Part shown: in pieces, positions 1 through 6,537 of the stretch
How positions within the stretch are numbered: the stretch's first letter is position 1
How the letters are laid out: every line of letters begins with the position of its first letter
Assembly: GCA_000433175.1 (NCBI GenBank)
Contig: HF986710.1
Location: 4,760-16,578, forward strand
Reading direction: 5' to 3'
Origin: Prevotella sp. CAG:1058
GTDB taxonomy: Bacteria > Bacteroidota > Bacteroidia > Bacteroidales > Bacteroidaceae
Length of the DNA: 11,819 nucleotides
Position numbers and translations under genes: made by a program
Notes under the pieces: model-generated
What the model saw: the letters and a program-made list of their open reading frames with translations, nothing else
Database searches by the model: none
What the model was told of the DNA's origin: nothing

Positions 1-194
1 AAGCCATGCCTGGCAAGACGGCAAGGGAGATTATAAGCCTCGTTCGCAAATGCTCGGACAACACGGACACGCCGGACAACATCTACGGATACGGAATACC
101 CGACTTCTGGAAAGCATATAAAACCGGAAGAGCGGAAAGGCATACGGCACAGGACGGTAACATTAAAACAGACGAAGGCAGTTCAACGACATGA
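1..194 (+). CDS. S8 (subtilisin-like) serine peptidase, C-terminal fragment
   Basis: This is the 3' end of a gene that enters from the left; codons are in phase with position 3 and the stop is TGA at 192-194. About 63 residues are visible. The stretch KTAREIISLVRKCS followed by GYGIPDFWKAYK (roughly positions 15-121) matches the last helix and the Gly-Tyr-Gly-Ile-Pro-Asp/Asn motif that closes the catalytic domain of subtilases in Bacteroidales; after it comes a short hydrophilic Thr/Glu/Asp-rich tail. The catalytic Asp, His and Ser lie upstream of the window, so activity cannot be judged. The stop codon overlaps the xseA start by four bases (ATGA), which suggests translational coupling in one operon. 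The family call rests on a short segment and on the familiar S8-xseA-xseB neighbourhood in this order, which I recall rather than checked. Confidence 0.72.
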   Translation, partial: AMPGKTAREIISLVRKCSDNTDTPDNIYGYGIPDFWKAYKTGRAERHTAQDGNIKTDEGSSTT

Positions 195-1573
195 GTACGC
201 GTAACCCTTACAGGCTTAAGGCCGCATTGCGGCAAAGACAGTCGCTGTTTGACGGCGGGGACGGGCAAGGCACTGGTTGTCACCTGTCGTTGTTCGAGCT
301 GAACTCGCTCGTGCGCGACGCCATAGAACTGACCCTGCCCGACAGCTACTGGGTTGAGGCAGAGCTGGCCGACGCACGCGAAAGCGGAGGCCACTGCTAC
401 ATGGAGCTTGTGCAAAAAGACGAGGCAGGCACAGGCCTCGTGGCAAGGGCGTCGGCCAAGTGTTGGCGCAGCACGTGGACACTCGTGCGTCCGCACTTCG
501 AACGGGTGACGGGCGAAAGACTGCACGCAGGCATGAAAGTGTTGCTGCAAGTGCAGGCCCAGTTCCACGAGAATTACGGATTCTCGTGGATCGTGACAGA
601 CATTGACCCTACGTTCACACTAGGCGACATGGCGCGCAAACGCCAGGAAGTGATAAGACAGCTCAAGGAGGAAGGCGTGTTCGACCTCAACAAGGAGTTG
701 CCACTGTCGCCCTTCGCCAACCGCATAGCGGTAATATCGAGCGAGACGGCAGCCGGATACGGCGACTTCTGCAACCAGCTCGACACTAACGCCTTCGGCT
801 TCAGCTTCGACGTAACGCTTTTCCAAGCCATAATGCAGGGCGAACGCACAGAGCAAAGCATCATATCGGCACTAAACGCCGTCAACGCCGATGCCGACAA
901 CTTTGACTGCGTTGTGATAATACGCGGCGGAGGAGCCGTCAGCGACCTGTCGGCGTTCGACTCGCTGATGCTGGCCGAGAACGTGGCAAACTTCCCCCTG
1001 CCCGTAATAACCGGCATAGGGCACGAACGCGACGAGTCGGTTGTAGACATGGTGGCGCACACCCGACTGAAGACGCCCACGGCAGCAGCCGCATGGCTGA
1101 CGGACAACCTGAAACGCACGCAAGACAGGATAGAAGCAGCCCGGGCGGCGATAACACAGGCGGTAAGCCACCGCATGGACCATGAACGCATGCGCCTCAA
1201 CCGTGCGGCCGAACGCATACCGGTACTGTTCTCGCTCGCAGACACACGCCACCGCTCACGCCTAGATTCGCTATACGCAAGGATAAGGACGTCAGTCAAA
1301 CGCACATTGGCAAATGAAAACGTACGCATAGACCGCACGACGGCAGCCATAGTTCCCGCCGTAAGCCGGAAGCTCATGGCAGAGGGGCACAGGATTGAGC
1401 TGCTGGCACAACGTGCAAAGGCCTCTGACCCTTTACGCCTGCTGAAACGTGGATACTCGATAACGCTGTGCAACGGCCGCGCCGTGCGCTCGTCAGCCGA
1501 ACTTAAGGAAGGCGATGTTATAGAAACAAAACTTGGCAAAGGCAGGACATTGTCTAAGGTTATCAAGAAATAA
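191..1573 (+). CDS. xseA: Exodeoxyribonuclease VII large subunit
   Basis: This is the catalytic subunit of exonuclease VII, a cytoplasmic enzyme that degrades single-stranded DNA from both ends into oligonucleotides and works with XseB. The 460 residues fit the usual length (about 450). After a 30-residue polar N-terminus comes the OB-fold DNA-binding domain (about 33-140, with YWVEAELADARESGGHCYMEL). The nuclease domain follows: ISSETAAGYGDF near 182-193, IIRGGGAVSDLSAFD near 244-257, GIGHERDESVVDMVAHTR near 275-292 and KTPTAAAAWL at 294-303. A long charged helical region and the C-terminal LLKRGYSITL segment, where the XseB-binding part lies in this family, complete the protein. The ATG at 191 overlaps the stop of the upstream peptidase gene and no other nearby Met would keep the OB fold complete. 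xseB follows 51 bases downstream. Confidence 0.95.
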   Translation: MSTRNPYRLKAALRQRQSLFDGGDGQGTGCHLSLFELNSLVRDAIELTLPDSYWVEAELADARESGGHCYMELVQKDEAGTGLVARASAKCWRSTWTLVRPHFERVTGERLHAGMKVLLQVQAQFHENYGFSWIVTDIDPTFTLGDMARKRQEVIRQLKEEGVFDLNKELPLSPFANRIAVISSETAAGYGDFCNQLDTNAFGFSFDVTLFQAIMQGERTEQSIISALNAVNADADNFDCVVIIRGGGAVSDLSAFDSLMLAENVANFPLPVITGIGHERDESVVDMVAHTRLKTPTAAAAWLTDNLKRTQDRIEAARAAITQAVSHRMDHERMRLNRAAERIPVLFSLADTRHRSRLDSLYARIRTSVKRTLANENVRIDRTTAAIVPAVSRKLMAEGHRIELLAQRAKASDPLRLLKRGYSITLCNGRAVRSSAELKEGDVIETKLGKGRTLSKVIKK

Positions 1574-1624
1574 CGCCGATGCCGGAAAACATATGATAAA
1601 CAACCACTGACACTTTTAAGAATC

Positions 1625-1825
1625 ATGCCTAAAGAAATAAAATACGAAGAAGCCCTGAAGCAACTCGAGACAATCGTCGACAAAATGGAGAACGACGAGC
1701 TCGACATAGACAGTCTGGGCGAACAGCTGAAGACGGCGCAAAAGCTGATAAAGCTGTGCAAGGACAAACTGACAAAAACGAACGAGGAGATAAAGAAAAT
1801 ACTCGAAGACGATAATAAAGAATAA
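1625..1825 (+). CDS. xseB: Exodeoxyribonuclease VII small subunit
   Basis: This 66-residue protein is the accessory subunit that binds XseA in multiple copies and is needed for exonuclease VII activity. The sequence is a helical hairpin: KYEEALKQLETIVDKMEN, then the turn DELDIDSLGEQLKTAQ, then LIKLCKDKLTKTNEEIKKIL. The pattern E-x-A-L-x-x-L-E-x-I-V near the N-terminus and the D-L-x-x-L/S-x-x-x-L turn are the family signature. It is slightly shorter than the E. coli protein (about 80). It lies 51 bases after xseA on the same strand with no obvious promoter or terminator between, so the two are probably cotranscribed. A new promoter begins about 37 bases after its stop, so it ends this operon. 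Confidence 0.93.
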   Translation: MPKEIKYEEALKQLETIVDKMENDELDIDSLGEQLKTAQKLIKLCKDKLTKTNEEIKKILEDDNKE

Positions 1826-1861
1826 CCCCGGACCGCACATTGCAAATAAATTTGAAAAAAA

Positions 1862-1892
1862 TTGTTTGTTACTAAGATTGTTAGTATCTTTG
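1862..1892 (+). promoter_or_regulatory. Bacteroidota-type promoter upstream of ilvE
   Basis: TATCTTTG at 1885-1892 matches the Bacteroidota -7 consensus TAnnTTTG exactly. A TTG at 1862-1864 lies 20 bases upstream, the usual distance for the -33 element. Transcription would start near 1898-1905, giving a leader of about 110 nt before the ilvE ATG at 2011. The -7 box forms a perfect palindrome with the bases that follow it (see findings). Confidence 0.7.
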
Positions 1893-2010
1893 CAAAGATA
1901 AACAACATGGCAGCATGACCGCCCGGACAACCCGGCAGCCTGCATCTGCCCGGCGTTATCTTCAAATATAGGATAAACGTAAACACATGTTCAACTTTTA
2001 AAATGATATT
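1893..2010 (+). promoter_or_regulatory. ilvE 5' leader with a possible 18-codon upstream ORF
   Basis: The leader is long for a housekeeping gene in this phylum. It contains a possible small ORF from ATG at 1915 to TAG at 1971 (MTARTTRQPASARRYLQI, three Thr, one Leu, one Ile) and, inside it, an imperfect hairpin pairing 1931-1938 with 1946-1953 (GGCAG/CTGCC core plus CC/GG, one C-C mismatch). There is no run of Ile, Leu or Val codons, so classical attenuation of a branched-chain gene is not supported. I do not recognise a known riboswitch. Whether the ORF is translated is unknown. Confidence 0.3.
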
Positions 2011-3033
2011 ATGAAAAATCTGGATTGGGCAAATTTGTCATTCGGCTACAGGCCGACCGATTACAATGTACGTTGCTATTACCGCGACGGCAAGTGGGGA
2101 GAGATTGAAATATGCTCTGACGAGTACATCAAGATGCACATGGCTGCAACATGCTTGCACTATGGCCAAGAGGCTTTCGAAGGACTGAAGGCTTACCGCT
2201 GTCCTGACGGAAAGGTAAGGGTATTCCGCATGGACGAGAATGCCGCACGCCTGCAGAGCACCTGCCGTGGCATACTGATGCCCGAAGTTCCGACTGAACT
2301 TTTCGAAGAAATGGTCACAAAGGTCGTACGCCTCAACCAAGACTACATCCCGACATACGAAAGCGGAGCCACACTGTATATCCGCCCGCTGCTTGTAGGT
2401 ATGTCAGCACAGGTGGGAGTACACCCGGCAACTGAATATCTGTTCATGATATTCGTAACCCCGGTAGGCCCGTACTTCAAGGGTGGCTTCGCAACCAATC
2501 CTTATGTCATCATACGTGAGTACGACCGTTCGGCACCGCTTGGTACAGGTATATATAAGGTAGGCGGCAACTACGCTGCATCACTGCGCGCCAACAAGAT
2601 GGCACACGACCTCGGATACGCGTGCGAATTCTACCTCGACGCAAAGGAAAAGAAATACATGGACGAGTGCGGAGCAGCAAACTTCTTCGGCATCAAGGAC
2701 AACACTTACGTCACTCCGAAGTCTACAAGCATCCTGCCCAGTATAACCAACAAGAGCCTTATGCAGCTTGCCGAGGACATGGGCATGAAGGTTGAGCGCC
2801 GCCAGATACCCGAAGAGGAGCTTGCCACATTCGAAGAGGCAGGAGCCTGCGGAACAGCCGCCGTCATCAGTCCAATATCAAAGATTGACGACCTCGAGGA
2901 GAAAAAGAGCTTCGTGATAAGCAAGGACGGCAAACCCGGTCCGATATGCACGAAACTCTACAACAAGCTGCGCAACATACAGTACGGCATCGAACCCGAC
3001 GTTCACGGCTGGACAAAGGTTGTGATTGAATAA
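2011..3033 (+). CDS. ilvE: Branched-chain amino acid aminotransferase
   Basis: This is a cytoplasmic PLP enzyme of fold type IV that interconverts Leu, Ile and Val with their 2-oxo acids, using glutamate/2-oxoglutarate as the partner. The 340 residues fit the longer BCAT type found in Bacteroidota. Visible motifs are YGQEAFEGLKAYR at 51-63, the RPLLVGMSAQVGV segment near 125-137, GIYKVGGNYAAS at 180-191 with the likely PLP lysine K183, YMDECGAANFFGI at 216-228 with the conserved Glu219, SILPSITNKSL at 240-250 and CGTAAVISPIS at 280-290, whose Thr-Ala binds the cofactor phosphate in this family. The gene has its own promoter and leader, and an inverted-repeat hairpin starts 14 bases after the stop, so it looks monocistronic. 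No other ilv or leu genes are nearby. No truncation or missing key residue was seen. Confidence 0.95.
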   Translation: MKNLDWANLSFGYRPTDYNVRCYYRDGKWGEIEICSDEYIKMHMAATCLHYGQEAFEGLKAYRCPDGKVRVFRMDENAARLQSTCRGILMPEVPTELFEEMVTKVVRLNQDYIPTYESGATLYIRPLLVGMSAQVGVHPATEYLFMIFVTPVGPYFKGGFATNPYVIIREYDRSAPLGTGIYKVGGNYAASLRANKMAHDLGYACEFYLDAKEKKYMDECGAANFFGIKDNTYVTPKSTSILPSITNKSLMQLAEDMGMKVERRQIPEEELATFEEAGACGTAAVISPISKIDDLEEKKSFVISKDGKPGPICTKLYNKLRNIQYGIEPDVHGWTKVVIE

Positions 3034-3047
3034 ACCCACAAACAAGG

Positions 3048-3115
3048 AGAGTTAAGAATTAGGACAGACCGGCCTAGCCTGCATGACGAGGCACGTCCCC
3101 TTAATTCTTAACTCT
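3048..3115 (+). repeat. Inverted-repeat hairpin after ilvE (GAGTTAAGAATTA family)
   Basis: The arms AGAGTTAAGAATTA (3048-3061) and TAATTCTTAACTCT (3102-3115) are perfectly complementary over 14 bp. The 40-base centre can pair further: GGAC at 3062-3065 with GTCC at 3095-3098 and GCCT at 3077-3080 with AGGC at 3089-3092. The hairpin begins 14 bases after the ilvE stop and may mark or protect the mRNA 3' end; there is no long T-run, so it is not a textbook terminator. A related element lies at 11301-11372. Confidence 0.8.
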
Positions 3116-3149
3116 TTAATTATAAATATACACCAATAACAAATAAAGT

Positions 3150-3920
3150 ATGTCTAAAGGTAAATTAGCCAAGTTCGCTGACATGGAGCGCTACGAGAAC
3201 GTGTTTCAATATCCATTCTCGGTTGTTGAACAAGTTCCGTTTGAGATGAAAGGCCATTGGCGTGACATGTACTTCCACAACGACAATCCCATAGTACTCG
3301 AACTAGGGTGCGGCAAAGGTGAATACGCTGTCGGACTTGCGCGTCTATTTCCTGACATAAACTTCATCGGTGTCGACATCAAAGGCGCACGCATGTGGAC
3401 AGGAGCCACCGAGGCATTGGCCGAAGGACTGAAGAACGTTGCCTTCCTTCGCACCAACATCGAGATTATCGACCGCTTCTTCTCCGCCGGCGAAGTACAG
3501 GAAATATGGCTCACCTTTAGCGACCCACAAATGAAGAACGTGCGCAAGCGCCTTACCAGTACATACTTCATGGAGCGTTACCGCCGCTTCCTCGTTGATG
3601 GTGGTATTGTACACGTCAAGACAGATAGCAATTTCCTCTTTACATACACCACTTACATGGTCGAACACAACCACCTGCCGTTGCTGTTCCGCACCGAAGA
3701 CCTTTACCATACAGCAGAAATAGACGACGATACGCGCCGCATTCTCTCAATACAGACTTACTATGAGAGCCAATGGATAGAGCGCGGCCTGAACATACGC
3801 TACATGAAGTTCCGCCTGCCGCACGAGGGAGCGTTGGAAGAGTCAGAAATAGAAATACCTGTCGACGATTACCGCAGCTACAAACGCACAGGACGTAGCG
3901 GCGTAGACAAGCGCAAATAA
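3150..3920 (+). CDS. trmB: tRNA (guanine-N7-)-methyltransferase
   Basis: TrmB uses S-adenosylmethionine to methylate N7 of G46 in the variable loop of tRNAs, in the cytoplasm. The Rossmann-type methyltransferase fold shows motif [13 protein letters not shown] at 49-60 (SAM binding), [10 protein letters not shown] at 74-83 with the acidic residue that holds the SAM ribose, the RTNIE segment near 101-105, and the family hallmark [16 protein letters not shown] at 122-137. This last motif is normally F-P-D-P; here a Ser replaces the first Pro, while the key Asp-Pro and basic residues remain. HVKTDS at 155-160 is the usual strand 6/motif end. At 256 residues it is slightly longer than the E. coli enzyme (239), with a basic C-terminal tail ending [11 protein letters not shown]. 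It stands between two hairpins and has no evident TAnnTTTG promoter of its own, so read-through from ilvE is possible. Confidence 0.94.
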   Translation: MSKGKLAKFADMERYENVFQYPFSVVEQVPFEMKGHWRDMYFHNDNPIVLELGCGKGEYAVGLARLFPDINFIGVDIKGARMWTGATEALAEGLKNVAFLRTNIEIIDRFFSAGEVQEIWLTFSDPQMKNVRKRLTSTYFMERYRRFLVDGGIVHVKTDSNFLFTYTTYMVEHNHLPLLFRTEDLYHTAEIDDDTRRILSIQTYYESQWIERGLNIRYMKFRLPHEGALEESEIEIPVDDYRSYKRTGRSGVDKRK

Positions 3921-3938
3921 GACCGCACACAAGTATCA

Positions 3939-3963
3939 AGTCTGACCTGACCGAGGTCAGACT
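3939..3963 (+). terminator. Hairpin after trmB, possible terminator
   Basis: AGTCTGACCT (3939-3948) and AGGTCAGACT (3954-3963) form a perfect 10-bp stem with a 5-base loop, 18 bases after the trmB stop. The stem is strong, but no T-run follows, so termination may depend on other factors or the hairpin may only protect the 3' end. Confidence 0.55.
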
Positions 3964-4025
3964 CGGCACGAAGGACAAGCGTCAATACCGTTTGCACTTT
4001 GACCAGGACATGCCTCACAGGCGAC

Positions 4026-4093
4026 ATAATATCCTTACTTTTTGGACTTTATGCTTTATTTTCCGCATAAAAGCGATGCGGAATGGATATTAT
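4026..4093 (+). promoter_or_regulatory. Nested inverted repeats upstream of the DUF5703 gene
   Basis: An outer 9-bp inverted repeat, ATAATATCC (4026-4034) and GGATATTAT (4085-4093), encloses an inner 8-bp repeat, TTCCGCAT (4061-4068) and ATGCGGAA (4076-4083) with a 7-base loop. The right arms of both are separated by one base and end 4 bases before the -7 promoter box at 4098, so the inner dyad covers the -33 region. This position fits an operator for a regulator of the two downstream glycan genes; that function is inferred. Confidence 0.5.
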
Positions 4094-4097
4094 TTAA

Positions 4098-4105
4098 TAA
4101 CTTTG
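4098..4105 (+). promoter_or_regulatory. Promoter -7 box for the DUF5703-GH78 operon
   Basis: TAACTTTG matches TAnnTTTG exactly. There is no clear TTTG about 20 bases upstream; the inner dyad occupies that place, which could mean a promoter that needs activation. Transcription would start near 4111-4118, which rules out the ATG at 4042 as the normal start and favours 4165. Confidence 0.55.
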
Positions 4106-4164
4106 TAGCTGCAAGACAGTTACATTATTACCTTAATAAAACTATTTTCCTACAACAAATCAAG

Positions 4165-6480
4165 ATGAAGAGCTTTCACCTTAACTTCACGACTTTGATA
4201 CAAATGATTCAAACCGCCAGTGTTCTCAAACATTTGTGCATCTTGGCGTTAGCGGCAGTCATGTTGCCCCTGTCGGCAAGCGACTACGTTCCCCGTGACT
4301 ACGTATGGACTACACCAAGCCAAAATTCAGCAGGCTCGATGCCATGCGGCGGCCACGACGTAGGCATGAACGTTTGGGTTGAGGACGGCGACGTCATGTT
4401 CTATGTCTCACGCAGCGGCATGTTCGACGAGAACAACACACTGCTTAAGGCTGGGCGCTTCCGCCTCCGGCTTGCGTCAAACCCGTTCACGGGTACAGGC
4501 GACAGTTTCCGGCAAATATTGAAGCTCGACGACGGAGCGGTTTATATAAAAGGCAAAGACACCGAAGTACGCCTTTGGGCCGATGTGTACACGTCGGCAG
4601 TATACATGGAAGTAACCTCCGGCAAGAAGACCGATGCGACCTTGAGCTATGAGAGCTGGCGCTACAAGGACCGTCCGGTGACAAAAGCCGAATGCCAGCA
4701 ATGCTCGTACAAATGGGTGTTGCCCAAAGACTGCACGACGTTTGCCGACTCGATACAAGCCAACGGGGCAACGCTCGACTTCTGGCACCAGAACCGCCAA
4801 CAGACCGTTTTCGACTTCACTGTTAACCGCGAAGGACTTGACGAAATCAAGCAGCAACTCTACAACCCGATAGGCGGCTTGCGTTTCGGCGGCAGGGTGA
4901 CAGCCCCCGGCTTCACGTTCGTGGGCACTACTGACGGCACTTACGCCTCGACAGACTACCGTGCATGGAACTTCAAAGCGACCGGAATAAAGAAAAGTAC
5001 GGTAACAATAAGCCTTTACACCGGAGATAAGGCGCAAGACGTCCCGTCGGCAAAGGTTTCAAGGAAACGCAGCGCACAATGGTGGCACGAATATTGGCAA
5101 CGAAGCTACATCGAATCAACAGCCGGCGACGGCAGCAATCAGAATGTGGGGCAAAGCAATACAGGGCACACGCTAAGCAAAGCCGTGCGCAACTACGAAC
5201 TGTTCCGCTACATGCTGGGCTGCAACGCGTACGGCGAATGGCCAACAAAATTCAACGGAGGACTGTTCACCTTCGACCCAGTGTACGCTGACCCGAAAGC
5301 CCCGTTCACGCCGGACTACCGCAAATGGGGCGGCGGCACCATGACCGCGCAAAACCAAAGGCTTGTATACTGGCCCATGCTGAAGAGCGGCGACACGGAC
5401 ATGATGGTGTCGCAGTTTGACACATACTTAAGGCTGCTGCCTACCGCAGTGGCACGCACAAAGCATTACTGGGGGCACGGCGGAGCATCTTTCTGCGAAC
5501 AGTTGGAAAACTTCGGACTGCCCAACCCCGCCGAATACGGCAAGCACAAGCCCGGCGACGACCCAGGCATGGAACGCAACGCATGGCTGGAATACCAATG
5601 GGACACGTCGCTCGAGTTCTGCTCGATGATACTGCAAGCGCACTTTTACACGGGAATGGACATCACGAAGTATGAACCTCTGATTATACAATGCCTGCAA
5701 TTCTTCGACGAACACTACCAGCAACTGGCAAAACAGCGCGGAGTGAAAGCCCTCGACGGCGAAGGCAAACTGATACTCTACCCTTCGTCGGGCTGCGAGA
5801 CCTACAAAATGGCCTACAACCCGTCGAGCGTGATTGCCGCACTGCGCGTTATAACCGAACAGTTCGAGAGATACAAGACTGCAAAAGGGAACAATGACCT
5901 CTCGTCATTCGCATTAGACTCGACATTCAAAAACCGCATACCCGAAATACCGCTGCGCACAATAAAAGGCGACACGTGCATAGCCCCGGCCATTGTCTGG
6001 GCAAGAATACAGAATGTCGAGACCCCACAACTTTACCCCATCTTCCCCTGGCGCATTTACGGCATGGGGCGTGAAGGACTCGACATTGCACGCAACACCT
6101 ACCTGAAAGACCCACACGCACTTGAAATGCGCACGACAAAAGGCTGGAAGCAGGACAACATCTGGGCGGCATGCCTCGGCCTGACCGACGAAGCAACCAA
6201 GCTAAACGCAGAGAAATTTGCCGACGGACCTTACCGCTTCCCCGCATTCTGGGATCCGGGATACGACTGGGCGCCAGATTGCAACCGCGGCGGTGCGGCC
6301 ATGATAGGACTTCAGGAAATGCTCCTGCAAGAAACGCCCGAAGGCGAATTGCTGCTCTTCCCGGCATGGCCTAAGCACGCCGACGCCAAGTTCAGGCTGC
6401 ATGCAACGGGCGGACGCATCGTCGAAGCCGAAATAAAGGACGGCAAAATAACATCAAACATAACTGCCGGGCGTAAATAA
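4165..6480 (+). CDS. Exported DUF5703-domain protein, probable glycoside hydrolase
   Basis: Numbered from the ATG at 4165 the protein has 771 residues. The reading frame is open back to an ATG at 4042, but the promoter box lies between, and a signal peptide fits 4165 or the ATG at 4204: the hydrophobic core LCILALAAVMLPLSA is followed by a likely signal peptidase I site before SDYVPRDYVW. The N-terminal beta-rich part carries the DUF5703 signature, WTTPSQNSAGSMPCGGHDVG and MNVWVEDGDVMFYVSRSG (about 48-86). The second half looks like an (alpha/alpha)6-barrel of the six-hairpin glycosidase type: FNGGLFTFDP near 363, HYWGHGGASFCEQLENFG near 434-451 (E445 a candidate catalytic acid), WLEYQWDTSLEF at 474-485, SSGCETYK at 541-548 and FWDPGYDWAPD at 695-705. 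Substrate and catalysis are not established for this family as far as I know. The GH78 gene follows after 57 bases, so a role in breaking down a rhamnose-containing glycan is inferred. Confidence 0.82.
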   Translation: MKSFHLNFTTLIQMIQTASVLKHLCILALAAVMLPLSASDYVPRDYVWTTPSQNSAGSMPCGGHDVGMNVWVEDGDVMFYVSRSGMFDENNTLLKAGRFRLRLASNPFTGTGDSFRQILKLDDGAVYIKGKDTEVRLWADVYTSAVYMEVTSGKKTDATLSYESWRYKDRPVTKAECQQCSYKWVLPKDCTTFADSIQANGATLDFWHQNRQQTVFDFTVNREGLDEIKQQLYNPIGGLRFGGRVTAPGFTFVGTTDGTYASTDYRAWNFKATGIKKSTVTISLYTGDKAQDVPSAKVSRKRSAQWWHEYWQRSYIESTAGDGSNQNVGQSNTGHTLSKAVRNYELFRYMLGCNAYGEWPTKFNGGLFTFDPVYADPKAPFTPDYRKWGGGTMTAQNQRLVYWPMLKSGDTDMMVSQFDTYLRLLPTAVARTKHYWGHGGASFCEQLENFGLPNPAEYGKHKPGDDPGMERNAWLEYQWDTSLEFCSMILQAHFYTGMDITKYEPLIIQCLQFFDEHYQQLAKQRGVKALDGEGKLILYPSSGCETYKMAYNPSSVIAALRVITEQFERYKTAKGNNDLSSFALDSTFKNRIPEIPLRTIKGDTCIAPAIVWARIQNVETPQLYPIFPWRIYGMGREGLDIARNTYLKDPHALEMRTTKGWKQDNIWAACLGLTDEATKLNAEKFADGPYRFPAFWDPGYDWAPDCNRGGAAMIGLQEMLLQETPEGELLLFPAWPKHADAKFRLHATGGRIVEAEIKDGKITSNITAGRK

Positions 6481-6537
6481 GAAACCAGCCCCAACACTAC
6501 CAGTAATAATAAACAACTATCAAGCACTAACTGACAA

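Noticed and set aside
574..1986. 470-residue open frame on the minus strand opposite xseA and xseB
   Set aside because: It is antisense to two well-supported genes, is Ser/Arg-rich low-complexity sequence with no domain, and crosses the ilvE promoter. It results from codon bias on the + strand.
1893..2010. Known riboswitch in the ilvE leader
   Set aside because: No conserved core of a class I know could be matched; only one imperfect hairpin is visible.
4042..4164. ATG at 4042 as the start of the DUF5703 gene
   Set aside because: The added 41 residues would come before the signal peptide and contain the inverted repeats and the TAACTTTG promoter box; 4165 (or 4204) is more likely.
4477..5037. 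Minus-strand frame opposite the DUF5703 gene
   Set aside because: Shadow of a coding gene with no recognisable domain.
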